Source of the DNA: Polycladidibacter hongkongensis
GTDB taxonomy: Bacteria > Pseudomonadota > Alphaproteobacteria > Rhizobiales > Stappiaceae
Reading direction: 5' to 3'
Assembly: GCF_001561995.1 (NCBI RefSeq)
Contig: NZ_LLWC01000008.1
Coordinates: 372,001-436,000 of the forward strand
DNA: 64,000 bases
Below are positions 1 to 8,495 of the stretch, piece after piece. Both the position numbers and the translations under genes were made by a program. A model generated the notes under the pieces. That model worked only from the letters and a program-made list of their open reading frames with translations, had not been told where the DNA came from and searched no databases. Position 1 is the stretch's first letter; each line of letters opens with the position of its first letter.

Positions 1-1
1 C

Positions 2-619
2 TCCTCCAAAGGCGAAATTCGCTACAATAGTGAAGCAATCGACAGCTACTCGTGGCAGAAAATGCGCCCATTGCGCCGCGATATGCAAGTTGTGTTTCAA
101 GATCCTTTCGGCTCACTCTCTCCGCGGATGTCTGTAAGCGATATCGTTGCTGAAGGGCTGAAAATCCATATGCCGCAACTAAGCAGTGCTGAGCGGGATG
201 CAAAGGTCGCTTCTGCGTTGGAGGAAGTAGGCCTTGATCCGGCCATGCGCCACCGCTACCCCCATGAGTTTTCAGGTGGCCAGCGCCAACGCATATCCAT
301 TGCGCGCGCTATGGTGCTTGAGCCCAAGTTCGTTATGTTGGATGAACCAACTTCCGCACTCGATATGTCTGTACAGGCGCAAGTTGTTGACCTGCTCAGA
401 GGCTTGCAACAGCGGCATGGCCTTGCCTATCTGTTTATCTCGCATGATCTCAAGGTGGTGCGGGCTCTGGCGAATGATGTCATCGTCATGCAGCATGGCA
501 AAGTGGTAGAGCGCGGCACTGCGCAAGATATCTTCACCGCACCGCAAACCGACTATACAAAGCAGTTGATGGCCGCAGCTTTTCGAATGGAAGCAATTAC
601 CGCCAGTTCGAACGAATAA
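2..619 (+). CDS. Peptide-type ABC transporter ATP-binding protein, C-terminal part (YejF/DppF-like), cut by window edge
   Basis: The reading frame is open from base 2, so the start and the Walker A region lie outside the window. What remains is the second half of an ABC ATPase that powers uptake of peptides or similar solutes at the inner membrane. Visible motifs are the Q-loop stretch VVFQDPFGSLSPRM, the signature FSGGQRQRISIARAM, Walker B FVMLDEPTSALD and the switch histidine in FISHDLKVV. The Q-loop wording and the spacing resemble the second ATPase half of YejF (microcin C/oligopeptide importer), but DppF or OppF cannot be excluded without the missing part. It ends directly against the convergent DMT gene: the two stop codons are adjacent. 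Confidence 0.85.
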   Translation, partial: SSKGEIRYNSEAIDSYSWQKMRPLRRDMQVVFQDPFGSLSPRMSVSDIVAEGLKIHMPQLSSAERDAKVASALEEVGLDPAMRHRYPHEFSGGQRQRISIARAMVLEPKFVMLDEPTSALDMSVQAQVVDLLRGLQQRHGLAYLFISHDLKVVRALANDVIVMQHGKVVERGTAQDIFTAPQTDYTKQLMAAAFRMEAITASSNE

Positions 620-1507
620 TTAAACGGGAGCGCGCTTGACGCGCTCTTTGTAAGCCACGAACAATGCTGCCCCCACGATCATGGTTGCTGCTGGGAAGAA
701 GGTGAGCGAAGGCCACTTGTCAAACACCAGCAAGTCTGCACCAACAGCAAACACAAGGGATAGATATTCAAACGTTGCGAGCTTTGATGCTTCTCCCAGC
801 TTCAGGCTCAACGTCATGAAAATATGTGCCAATCCACCAATCAGCCCTGTTCCGATTAGCATTAGCAAATCGCGTAGGCTAGGTGTTGGCCAACCAAACG
901 GCAATGTCGCCAGACCGGCGATGGCGCAAGTGAGCGCAAAGTAAAACGCAATAGCGCCGGGGTGTTCGGTTTTGGCAAGGTTGCGAACCTGTGTCATGGA
1001 ACCAGCCGCGAGTACGGCAGTGGTGAACGCAAGGCCAGCCCCGAATAAGTAGCTGTTGTCGGTGTGCGTAAGTGATAGCTCGGGACCAACAAGCGTTACT
1101 ACACCGGCAAAGCCCATTGAAATTCCGGTCAGCCTTATAAGGCTAAGTCGCTCACCAAGAAAAAGCCCGGCCATGACAGCCATGAGAATTGGAGTTAGAT
1201 AGCCAATGACTGTCGCATCTGCGAGCGGGAGGTATTTAAGCCCACCAAAGGAAGTAAACATGGCGATGCAACCAAGGGAGCAACGCACAATATGATCTTT
1301 GGGACGGCGAGTATGCAACCCCTGTGGTAATTCACGGGATAAAGCTAGAAAAAGGCAAAGTGGAATTAGGGCAAAAGCACTCCGGAAAAAAATGATTTGC
1401 CCCAATGATGCATCCCCGCTCAGAAGCTTGATGAGAACGAGCATCCCTGCGAAAAGTATGGAGGCTATAACCCTGCATGTAACAGCGTTGCCGAAGAGAA
1501 TGTGCAT
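620..1507 (-). CDS. DMT-superfamily (EamA) transporter
   Basis: A 295-residue, strongly hydrophobic protein with about ten predicted membrane segments arranged as two EamA repeats. Typical landmarks are FFRSAFALIPL after the first helix and YLPLADATVIGYLTPILMA near residue 100, which closes the first repeat. Members export or import small metabolites such as amino acids and nucleosides; the substrate cannot be read from sequence. The gene is a single unit, convergent with the upstream ABC gene and followed on its 5' side by the MCP gene transcribed the same way. Length is normal for the family. The start is taken at the first ATG; no strong ribosome site decides it. Confidence 0.85.
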   Translation of the reverse strand: MHILFGNAVTCRVIASILFAGMLVLIKLLSGDASLGQIIFFRSAFALIPLCLFLALSRELPQGLHTRRPKDHIVRCSLGCIAMFTSFGGLKYLPLADATVIGYLTPILMAVMAGLFLGERLSLIRLTGISMGFAGVVTLVGPELSLTHTDNSYLFGAGLAFTTAVLAAGSMTQVRNLAKTEHPGAIAFYFALTCAIAGLATLPFGWPTPSLRDLLMLIGTGLIGGLAHIFMTLSLKLGEASKLATFEYLSLVFAVGADLLVFDKWPSLTFFPAATMIVGAALFVAYKERVKRAPV

Positions 1508-1590
1508 CTAAAGAAACCGAGTTGCGGAACACCAGCGCAGCTCCTAGCAGTGCGCTCCCGCTTCGTCAATCATCAGGTGCAGACGTGAAA

Positions 1591-1624
1591 AGAGCAAGGG
1601 GCGTTGCCCCTCTCCCCTTGCTCT
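1591..1624 (-). terminator. Rho-independent terminator after the chemoreceptor gene
   Basis: Inverted repeat with arms AGAGCAAGGGG and CCCCTTGCTCT (11 bp, perfect). Read on the minus strand it lies about 10 bases beyond the chemoreceptor stop and is followed by TTTT. Inference from structure only. Confidence 0.75.
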
Positions 1625-1634
1625 ATTTGAAGCT

Positions 1635-3704
1635 TTATTGAGCCCGAATGTGGCGAATAAAGCTTTCAACGCTTTCATGAAGTGCCGTGGCCGACTCTCC
1701 AAGAATCTGAGCCGCGCTCTCGACTTCTATCGCCGAGCGGCTGGTTTCGTCAGCTTGGGCAGCGATTGTAACTGCACCCTCTGCCAGGACCTGCGTACCC
1801 GTAGAAGCGAGCACCGAACTCCGCGCTATCTCGTTCGTAGCCGATGTTTGCTGCTCAACCGCCGCGGCGATGGTAGACGCGATGGTATCCATATCCGCTA
1901 TGATCCGTGAGATCCCTGAGATCTCGTCTACCGCATTCATCGTTGCACTTTGGACGTTTGAAATTTGCGAGGATATGCTTTGTGTAGCTTGCGCTGTCTG
2001 GGTCGCAAGATCCTTCACCTCACTAGCAACAACTGCAAATCCGCGCCCTGCCTCACCGGCACGCGCGGCCTCAATTGTAGCGTTAAGCGCCAGGAGATTG
2101 GTTTGCTCAGCAATTTCATTAATAATATTAATGACTTCGCTGATTTTTGCGACGGCATCTGCGAGGCCTTCAACTGTCGCATTTGTACGCTCAGCACCAG
2201 AGACAGCCCGAGCGGCGGTTTCCGATGAGCTTTGAATTTGAGTGCTGATCTCGCCAATGGATGCGCTTAGCTCTTCTGCTGAAGCAGACACGGTTTGCAC
2301 ATTTGCCGAAGTATCTTCAGCCGCGCAGCGACCTTCCTCCGCATGTTGCCGGGTGGAAGCCGCGGCCGGGGCAAGCGTTGCGGCGAGTTGCTGCATTTGT
2401 GTTGCAGATTGCGTTACAGACTTCACAACATGGCCCACATGGGCTTCAAACTCAGCGATCAACTCTTCCCGATTGCGCTGTCTTTCAGCTCGCTCTGCTT
2501 CTATCCGCTTTAGGTTTTCTTCCTCTAGGCGTTTGACATGCAGGGCATTGTCGCGAAAGACGTTCACCGCCCCGATCATCTCGTAGATTTCGTCTTTTTG
2601 TTTGCGCTGCGGAAGCTCGATTTTAAGATCGCCAGAAGCCAATGCGCCCATTTGCAGCGTCAGCGACTTAATGGGGCGCGTTATGCCGTTGGCCAAGAAC
2701 CATGAAAGCCCGCCAACTGCCAAAGCGATCAGCATTGATAGAAACACAATTAGCTGCAGCATTTGATCGGCGGATTGGAAGATTTGTGCTCTTGGAATGG
2801 TGACAACCAGCACCCAACTCTGCGCGGAATCGCCAAGTTTAAGCGGGATGGCAACCTGTAGGACGTCTTGCCCGTTAAAGCTTTCGTTGGCCAACGTTAA
2901 ACTCTGCTTAGAGGTCCAAACCTCGCGAAAGCGAGAGCTGAACCCCGCAGCTGTGAATTGCATGTTTATTCTGGCGGCAGATTTGTCAGCGATAACAGTA
3001 CCTTCGCCACTGAGCAAAGTTAGAAAGCCGGTTTCGAATGGCTTTACTTTGTTAAGCTGCCTTTTTAGCTCATCAAGGCTTAAATCAACACCGGTAACGG
3101 CTACTGCCTTACCCTCTTCTACAATTGGTACCGTGAGAGAGGTAAGGAAGCTCATTGTCCCGTCAATGTCGTAAGCAGTCGGTTCAATCGCAACCTCGCG
3201 CTTGGATTGCAAGGAGGCAAGATACCACTCGTTCTTGCCGGCCTGTTTATAAGTTGCGAGCGCACGACTGCGTATGCGCCCTCCTTTGCGGTAAAAGTAG
3301 GGAACAAAATGCCCGGTATCATTATGAAGCGGTGTGTTAACCCAGCCCTTATCGTTGCCATCGTACTGATTGGGCTCCCACACAGCCCAAATCCCCGCGA
3401 GCTTTGGTCTGGCTTTTAGCAAACCCTCAAGGACTTTGAGTGCTGTCTCGCGATCCGGTTTTTCCGCTGCTTTTTGCGCAGTCAGCACGACCGCCAAATC
3501 GCGAGCGGTTGTAAATGCTTCTTCAATTTCTCCTTGCAGCTCGCCAGCTGTGCGCAGTGCAACTTCGTTGGCAAGCGCAATAGCCTCCCGCTCCAACGTA
3601 TCCCTGCTAAGAATCAAAAGAGAGGCTGCTGTTGCTCCCACCGCAAAGAAGGCAACAATTACAATCCATAGAGTCAGTTTGCCCCGTAGGCGCATTGTAA
3701 GCAT
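1635..3704 (-). CDS. Methyl-accepting chemotaxis protein with Cache sensor domain
   Basis: A 689-residue transmembrane chemoreceptor. Order of parts: membrane helix about residues 10-32 ([19 protein letters not shown]), a periplasmic double-Cache-like domain about 35-300 (FDIDGTMSF-type region, [12 protein letters not shown]-like strand), second membrane helix about 318-340, HAMP domain to about 395 ([14 protein letters not shown]), and a cytoplasmic signalling domain with the conserved hairpin tip [20 protein letters not shown] and [13 protein letters not shown]. It passes ligand binding to CheA/CheW; the ligand, commonly an amino or organic acid for Cache domains, is unknown. No CheR-binding NWETF-type tail is seen. 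It stands alone, with an AT-rich 380-bp region upstream. Confidence 0.93.
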   Translation of the reverse strand: MLTMRLRGKLTLWIVIVAFFAVGATAASLLILSRDTLEREAIALANEVALRTAGELQGEIEEAFTTARDLAVVLTAQKAAEKPDRETALKVLEGLLKARPKLAGIWAVWEPNQYDGNDKGWVNTPLHNDTGHFVPYFYRKGGRIRSRALATYKQAGKNEWYLASLQSKREVAIEPTAYDIDGTMSFLTSLTVPIVEEGKAVAVTGVDLSLDELKRQLNKVKPFETGFLTLLSGEGTVIADKSAARINMQFTAAGFSSRFREVWTSKQSLTLANESFNGQDVLQVAIPLKLGDSAQSWVLVVTIPRAQIFQSADQMLQLIVFLSMLIALAVGGLSWFLANGITRPIKSLTLQMGALASGDLKIELPQRKQKDEIYEMIGAVNVFRDNALHVKRLEEENLKRIEAERAERQRNREELIAEFEAHVGHVVKSVTQSATQMQQLAATLAPAAASTRQHAEEGRCAAEDTSANVQTVSASAEELSASIGEISTQIQSSSETAARAVSGAERTNATVEGLADAVAKISEVINIINEIAEQTNLLALNATIEAARAGEAGRGFAVVASEVKDLATQTAQATQSISSQISNVQSATMNAVDEISGISRIIADMDTIASTIAAAVEQQTSATNEIARSSVLASTGTQVLAEGAVTIAAQADETSRSAIEVESAAQILGESATALHESVESFIRHIRAQ

Positions 3705-4085
3705 TTTAAATTCCCAAGAAGGTTTTATTTCGCCAAAACAAGTTTTGGGCTAAAAAATTCCGGCTTTATTAGGGGAATGTACTTTTTACCTCAACCTGAG
3801 ATTGAAAAAACATTGTGTATGACATGCTGGCAATTTTAAACAATATTTAGTGTTTTCTGTGAAAACTCAATAATTGCAACAATATAAAGAACATTCTAAT
3901 AGGGAAACATTAGTAAAAATCATCTAATTTCTTTTGAAGTAGAGTTTGCGAGGCCATCTTCGTGTTGTGCTATTCTTGGCCGCTGGCAAAGTGTCAGATC
4001 AACACAGCGTTCTGCCAGCGGAGGAAATACGGCATCGTTGTTATGTTAGCTGCCCACTGACGCATTTCCTCCAAAGCTCTAAGGA
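3705..4085. other. Intergenic region without a gene; AT-rich, with two inverted repeats at its right end
   Basis: No supportable ORF. The part next to the chemoreceptor start (3705-3950) is markedly AT-rich and should hold its promoter. The part next to the lyase gene holds two long-loop inverted repeats, annotated separately. Confidence 0.6.
3981..4072. repeat. Two abutting inverted repeats downstream of the DHDPS-family gene
   Basis: First pair: CGCTGGCA at 3981-3988 with TGCCAGCG at 4013-4020 (24-base loop). Second pair: GGAGGAAATACG at 4020-4031 with CGCATTTCCTCC at 4061-4072 (one mismatch, 29-base loop). The two pairs share base 4020. They lie just past the minus-strand lyase stop. No T-run follows, so this is not a standard terminator. 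Confidence 0.55.
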
Positions 4086-5000
4086 TTAATGCCCCCAGCG
4101 AAGAACAAGAGGATCCAGAGGTCGTAATACGTCTAGCAAACCATCACGAATAGATGGATGCAGCGCGGTTTGCGGATGCCGACAATAGTCAGACCTTATG
4201 ATACCGCCCTCTACCATCGCCGCCTTCGCAGAGCGCCATAAGCACTGGCGGTTCTCGAAGTTTATCATGGGCAATACTTGCCGATAAATGTCCGCGGCTG
4301 CTTCGCGATTCCCTTGCGCATGCTGTTCAAGGATTGGCTTGATCTTGTCGGGAATAGAGGCGGATGTCATTGTCCCGGTGGCACCCGCATCCAGATCAGC
4401 CATGAGGGTGATCCCTTCTTCGCCATCAAATGGGCCTTCAATAGCATCGCCTCCAGCTGCTATGAGCTCGCGGAGTTTGCTGGTTGCGGGGATGCACTCA
4501 ACCTTGAAGAGCTTAACCATTTCGATTTCACGCGCCATGCGAACGAGCAAAGGTACAGAAAGGTCGTTCCCGGCCATTGGAGCATCCTGAATCATAATTG
4601 GGATGCCCACGTCACCAACATAACTGAAGTGCTCAAAGATCTGCTCTGGTTGTGCGCGGATCGTCGCGCCATGATACGGCGGCATCAACATAACCATGGC
4701 AGCACCAAGTTCTTTGGCTCGTTTTGCGCGTGCAACAGCGATTTGCGTAGCGAAATGGCTTATGGTCACAATCACAGGAACGCGGCCGTTCACATGCTCT
4801 AGACTGACTTTTGTCAGCGTCTCACGTTCTTCATCCGAGAGCACGAATTGCTCAGAGTAGTTTGCGAGCAAACATATACCATCAACACCAGCATCAATCA
4901 TGAAGTCTAGAATTCGCTTCATGCCTTCCAGATCAAGTTGTCCATCGCTATAAAAAGGTGTTGGAGCTACAGGCCAGATGCCCTTGTATTTTCCCAGCAT
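4086..5000 (-). CDS. Dihydrodipicolinate synthase family lyase/aldolase
   Basis: 304 residues, the normal size for the DapA/NanA class I aldolase family. The Schiff-base lysine is in KLFKVECIPA near residue 165 and the family opening is GIWPVAPTPFYSDGQLD. The conserved tyrosine of true DapA (in a YNxP motif) is replaced: here the strand reads IMIQDAPM. A role in lysine synthesis is therefore unlikely; dehydration or aldol cleavage of a 2-keto acid is more likely. The same Q-x-A-P variant appears in the second family member at 39023. The gene lies about 105 bp downstream of the aminotransferase gene on the same strand, and both are probably controlled by the divergent Lrp regulator. Confidence 0.85.
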   Translation of the reverse strand: MLGKYKGIWPVAPTPFYSDGQLDLEGMKRILDFMIDAGVDGICLLANYSEQFVLSDEERETLTKVSLEHVNGRVPVIVTISHFATQIAVARAKRAKELGAAMVMLMPPYHGATIRAQPEQIFEHFSYVGDVGIPIMIQDAPMAGNDLSVPLLVRMAREIEMVKLFKVECIPATSKLRELIAAGGDAIEGPFDGEEGITLMADLDAGATGTMTSASIPDKIKPILEQHAQGNREAAADIYRQVLPMINFENRQCLWRSAKAAMVEGGIIRSDYCRHPQTALHPSIRDGLLDVLRPLDPLVLRWGH

Positions 5001-5105
5001 GGTTACTCCCGTAAATGCTTGTTATCGCCTGTACGCACAGCATTCAAAGCGCCATCAACTGGCCGAATACATAAACGCAAACAAGGCGTGTCTGTGTTTT
5101 ATATT

Positions 5106-6275
5106 CTAGCTCAGGTATGTGCTAAGCTGGTCGAACGCTTGATGTAGGACCTCTTCCGGTTGCGCGTAGCACAGCCGCAGATACCCCTCACCAGGGCCCC
5201 CAAAAGCGATGCCTGGCGCCAAGCCAACTTTTGCTTCCCGCATTATTTGCAAAGCGGCATCGTAGCTGTTGTCCAGCCCATCAACCTGAAAAAAGCAATA
5301 GAAAGCGCCATCAGGCTCGATAAAGTTAACCCGCGAGAAGCGCTTTAGATGGTACGAGGTGATTTCAAAGCCTCTACGGATCTTGGTGTTAAGCTCCGCT
5401 ATCTCACCCTCGCATTTTTGCAGCGCAACGATCCCGGCGTCCTGAACAAAACTGGTGGTACAAGAAGTGTTAAACTCTGTGAGTTGCCCAAATTTTGCCT
5501 CAAGCTCTGGCGGCGCAACCACCCAACCCAAACGCCACCCGGTCATGGACCAGCATTTGGAAAAAGAGTTTACAGATAAAAGCCGGTCCTCTGCGGTTGC
5601 AATGGATAGGAATGAAGGCGCTGCGGTACCGTGTCGATATAGCCGCGTATAAACATCGTCAGAAACAATCCAGATCCCGTGCTTTCGGCAGTGATCGAGA
5701 ACAGTTTTTTGCTCCTGCGTCGACATCGTCCAGCCAGTGGGGTTGTTCGGCGAATTAACAACAAACACGGTTGTGTCTGGTGTCAATGCATCAATGAGAG
5801 CATCAAGATCCAGCGCCCATCGGCCATCAACCGGACGCAAATTCTGTGTCACAACATCAGCGCCCATTGCCTTAAATGCCCCAATAATATTGGGCCAGCT
5901 TGGCTCAATCGCGACAACTCTATCTTCTGGGGTAACGAGCATTTCTGCCGCCAGCATCAGCCCTTGCATACCAGAGGGTGTGACCGTCACCTGTGATCGT
6001 GTTAGCTCGCAACCATAAAGATTGTTGGAGTAGGAGCAGATAGCATCGCGAAGCCCGACAGTGCCATTATTGGGCTGATAATTATGTCTTCCTGCTTGCA
6101 AAGAAGCAATTGCGGCCTCAACAATTTGAGGGCTGGTTGGCCACGCCCCTTCGCCAAACCAGAGGGGAACGACGTCATCCATCGTCATTCCCACCTCGGC
6201 AACCTCTCTAATCAAGGAGGCTTCTAAGGCGTGGGCGCGACGAGATATCGGTTTACGAATTAGATTGTTACTCAT
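5106..6275 (-). CDS. Class I/II PLP-dependent aminotransferase
   Basis: 389 residues from the ATG at 6275 (MSNNLIRKPISRRAH). The frame stays open upstream, but that extension crosses the divergent promoter and the Lrp gene and looks unlike protein. Fold-type I features: YQPNNGTVGLRDAI, the PLP-contacting NSPNNPTGW, the cofactor-binding lysine in SFSKCWSMTGWRLGW, and the C-terminal substrate-binding arginine in EGYLRLCYA. It transfers an amino group between an amino acid and a 2-keto acid; the substrate is not evident. It is divergent from an Lrp/AsnC regulator 110 bp away and precedes the DHDPS-family gene, which suggests a small amino-acid catabolic unit. Confidence 0.9.
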   Translation of the reverse strand: MSNNLIRKPISRRAHALEASLIREVAEVGMTMDDVVPLWFGEGAWPTSPQIVEAAIASLQAGRHNYQPNNGTVGLRDAICSYSNNLYGCELTRSQVTVTPSGMQGLMLAAEMLVTPEDRVVAIEPSWPNIIGAFKAMGADVVTQNLRPVDGRWALDLDALIDALTPDTTVFVVNSPNNPTGWTMSTQEQKTVLDHCRKHGIWIVSDDVYTRLYRHGTAAPSFLSIATAEDRLLSVNSFSKCWSMTGWRLGWVVAPPELEAKFGQLTEFNTSCTTSFVQDAGIVALQKCEGEIAELNTKIRRGFEITSYHLKRFSRVNFIEPDGAFYCFFQVDGLDNSYDAALQIMREAKVGLAPGIAFGGPGEGYLRLCYAQPEEVLHQAFDQLSTYLS

Positions 6276-6385
6276 AGCGATAAATTTGCGAATAAATGCT
6301 GTTTTGTCGCCTGTTGATCTGTTCAAAGATATAGCCGATATGGCTATTATCTTGCTGATGTGGCCAGTAGCAGTGCGGAGTGAAC

Positions 6386-6811
6386 ATGAGTGAGAATGTA
6401 GATGAGCAAATTTTGCAAGAACTGCGTCGCGACTCTCGGACTCCCATTGCCAAGATTGCGGAAAAGGTGGGGCGATCACGAACTGCTGTTCGCGCGCGCA
6501 TCGCCAAGTTGGAACGTGACAAGCGAATTCTGAGCTACACAATTACCGAGCCCGCCATCGTCGCAACTGATGGAATCGGCGTGATCGTTCTTGTCGCACT
6601 GGAAGTTCGCCATAAATCAGAAGCTTTTCTTAGCAGTGTTCGATCAATGCCACAGATCGCCAGCTGCATAGGCGTGATTGGAGAATATGACTATGCGTTG
6701 TTGGTTCGGCAAATCGACAAGCAGGAGCTAGAAAAAGTACTCGTCCACCTTTACAAGGTCGAAGGCGTTAAGCGTACGGAAACAATCATGGCGTTGTTTC
6801 AAGAATTTTAG
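6386..6811 (+). CDS. Lrp/AsnC family transcriptional regulator
   Basis: 141 residues. The N-terminal winged helix (DEQILQELRRDSRTPIAKIA, then the recognition helix GRSRTAVRARIAKLE) is followed by a RAM effector-binding domain (VIVLVALEVRHKS, IGEYDYALLVRQ). Start chosen at the ATG at 6386 because GCGGAG lies 5 bases upstream; an in-frame GTG at 6380 is inside that site. Such regulators sense amino acids and usually control the divergent gene, here the aminotransferase and the lyase behind it. Length is close to the family norm of about 150. Confidence 0.92.
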   Translation: MSENVDEQILQELRRDSRTPIAKIAEKVGRSRTAVRARIAKLERDKRILSYTITEPAIVATDGIGVIVLVALEVRHKSEAFLSSVRSMPQIASCIGVIGEYDYALLVRQIDKQELEKVLVHLYKVEGVKRTETIMALFQEF

Positions 6812-7176
6812 TCGGCTCGCCTGTCACATACAAATCGCACAGATCAGTTTAATAGGCTATTCGCCGCTAAACGCGTTCTGATACACTTTTACGGAATCGC
6901 CTCCAAAGCTATTGGGTGTTGTTGCTTGTGCGGTATCTGTGATCGAGTTTTTGCTCCCGTCACGCAATTCCCTCGTGAGGCCAAAGGGCCTTTGGTGGAG
7001 TATTCAACAACAGTGCTCTTTTGGGGTCGCGGGTCACAGGATGCCCTTCAGCCCGACCTTGGCAATGCTGCGCAGATGTCAACGCGTGTTTAGTGCGCTT
7101 TCGATATTCAGAATGGGAATTGTCCTCGCAAAGAGTTCCTGATATGTTCTTTTTGCAATAGGCATGGAGAACAAGC
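6812..7176. other. 365-bp intergenic region, no gene recognised
   Basis: Short ORFs on both strands here have no recognisable family signature and no good ribosome sites. It probably holds the promoter of the DJ-1/PfpI gene. A decayed gene cannot be excluded. Confidence 0.4.
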
Positions 7177-7755
7177 ATGGCAAAGCTGGCACTTATGCTA
7201 ACGGACGGATTCGCAGAATGGGAATATGCGTTGATTGGCGGGGTCGGGAAGCCGTTTTATGGCCTTGATGTTCAGTACTTCGCGCCCGAAGCTGGTGAGC
7301 TGTGCTCGCAGGGAGGGTTGCGGGCCCAAATCTCTCAGGACTTTGCGACATTGCTGGAGTGGCAACCGACAGCCCTCGTTGTTGTGGGAGGAATGATCTG
7401 GGAATCGGACAATGCACCGGATGTGAGTACTCTTCTCAAAGCCGCATACGAAAGCGGTGCCAGCGTAGGAGGTATCTGCGGCGGCACATTGGCCTTGGCA
7501 CGCGCTGGCCTTTTGGACGATGTAGCGCATACCTCCAATGACAAGAGCTTTCTCAAGAAAAACGCGGTGTGTTATCGAGGCGAAGCACATTATCGGGCAA
7601 GTCCATCTGCGGTTTCCTCAGATAGAGTGATCACTGCGCCAGGTGCCGCGCCAGCAAGTTTTGCTGCGGCCATTTTCACTGCTGCTGGATTGCCGCGTGA
7701 TGTGGTCTCACAGTTCGAAGAAATGATGGCCGCCGAACATGGCAAGCATGCTTAA
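7177..7755 (+). CDS. DJ-1/PfpI family (class I glutamine amidotransferase-like) protein
   Basis: 192 residues with the flavodoxin-like DJ-1/PfpI fold. The opening is AKLALMLTDGFAEWEY, the acidic residue near the active site is in DGFAEWE, and the nucleophile elbow is GGICGGTLALARAGLLD with the cysteine near residue 103. Members include glyoxalase/chaperone-type and AraC-associated amidase-like proteins; which this is cannot be told. The ATG is preceded by GGAGAACAAGC, an acceptable ribosome site. It is followed by the riboswitch-containing region and appears to be monocistronic. Confidence 0.8.
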   Translation: MAKLALMLTDGFAEWEYALIGGVGKPFYGLDVQYFAPEAGELCSQGGLRAQISQDFATLLEWQPTALVVVGGMIWESDNAPDVSTLLKAAYESGASVGGICGGTLALARAGLLDDVAHTSNDKSFLKKNAVCYRGEAHYRASPSAVSSDRVITAPGAAPASFAAAIFTAAGLPRDVVSQFEEMMAAEHGKHA

Positions 7756-7959
7756 CAGCATCAATCCGGCTTATATAATGCTAAATAGCCTCCCGCATCT
7801 TTTGGGATTGCAGCGTGTTTATCGCATTTCTGAAAGCGGCCAGTTTGCGTTGGTCCTGTTGACGATACTCAATTACTTGACAGGGCCACATACTGCCGGG
7901 CCGTCGAAGCCAGCTCGATAAATCTCTTGCAAATGAGGCGGCCAATAATCAATGTGTTC
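7756..7959. other. Gene-free stretch ahead of the cobalamin riboswitch
   Basis: No recognisable coding region. It should hold the transcription start for the riboswitch leader. Confidence 0.4.
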
Positions 7960-7967
7960 CACAATGG

Positions 7968-8140
7968 TTTCTGAGGTGCGAAAGGCCTAGGAATTAAAAG
8001 GGAACACGGTGCGGTGTAGCCAACAGGCGCCAAGTCCGTGACTGCCCCCGCAACTGTAAGCGGAGAGCAAAGCCAATCATGCCACTGGTATAAACCGGGA
8101 AGGCTGGCCGCGCCCAGACCCGCAAGTCAGGAGACCTGCC
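7968..8140 (+). promoter_or_regulatory. Cobalamin (AdoCbl-type) riboswitch
   Basis: The conserved cobalamin-element core is readable in order: AAAAGGGAACACGGTG near 7996, GCGCCAAGTCCGTGACTG near 8028-8044, GCCCCCGCAACTGTAAGCGG (B12 box) at 8044-8063, GCCACTG at 8080, CCGGGAAGGC at 8095, and GACCCGCAAGTCAGGAGACC at 8117-8136. The order and spacing match the known family. It binds a cobamide and lowers expression of what follows. Edges are approximate. Immediately downstream comes a small GC-rich hairpin (arms CCGGG/CCCGG) and then a strong Shine-Dalgarno site, consistent with translational control. Confidence 0.95.
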
Positions 8141-8188
8141 ATTGTGTATCACTTCAACCCGGGCGGGGCGTCCCGGAAGGAGGACATA

Positions 8189-8335
8189 ATGGTTGCATTG
8201 GTGCGAGCCTTTTATATCTCCAGTTCTTTTGTGCCCCGCTGCTGCGCGGAGGGCGCTATGAGACCTTTACTGTTTTCAAAACCTGAATCTGTTTTTTTGT
8301 TAAGTCGCTGCTGGACAAGGCAGCTGACAGCTTGA
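8189..8335 (+). CDS. 48-residue ORF directly behind the riboswitch (leader peptide or gene remnant)
   Basis: The ATG is preceded by AAGGAGG at optimal spacing, and that site follows a hairpin with arms CCGGG/CCCGG that could hide or expose it. This is the first translatable ORF after the riboswitch. The product (MVALVRAFYISSSFVP..., four cysteines, basic) matches no family I know. It may be a regulatory leader peptide, a real small protein, or the truncated start of a lost B12-related gene. The ABC ATPase starts 160 bp further on. The ribosome site is the only strong argument for translation. Confidence 0.4.
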   Translation: MVALVRAFYISSSFVPRCCAEGAMRPLLFSKPESVFLLSRCWTRQLTA

Positions 8336-8364
8336 CTTCCTGAGCTCTTTCAATACAAAACGAC

Positions 8365-8376
8365 ATGTTATAACAT
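8365..8376. promoter_or_regulatory. Perfect 12-bp palindrome, possible Zur/Fur-family operator
   Basis: The sequence ATGTTATAACAT reads the same on both strands. It sits 120 bp upstream of the ABC ATPase start, between the mini-ORF and the importer. The TGTTATAACA core resembles zinc-uptake-regulator boxes; that assignment is inference from memory of the motif and not proven. Confidence 0.4.
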
Positions 8377-8380
8377 CACA

Positions 8381-8395
8381 AATCAGTGACTGATT
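8381..8395. promoter_or_regulatory. Second palindrome next to the first (AATCAGT-G-ACTGATT)
   Basis: Perfect 7-bp arms around one central base, 4 bp after the 12-bp palindrome. It has the size of a dimeric regulator site, is followed by a weak TTGACG -35-like element, and lies in the probable promoter of the ABC operon. The regulator is unknown. Confidence 0.35.
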
Positions 8396-8495
8396 GACGC
8401 TTCAGTAGGTGCACCCTCGTGTTTTGGCTTAAAAAAGCCCGCCCGACGCGAGCAATAGTTTTTGCGATGTGCCTATGAAGCAGGGGAATTAGCAA

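Noticed and set aside
5106-6542. Aminotransferase starting at 6542
   Set aside because: The extra 89 codons cross the divergent promoter and run antisense to the Lrp gene; the ATG at 6275 gives a normal length.
6912-7178. Small genes in the Lrp-to-DJ-1 gap
   Set aside because: Open frames on both strands lack ribosome sites and recognisable protein features.
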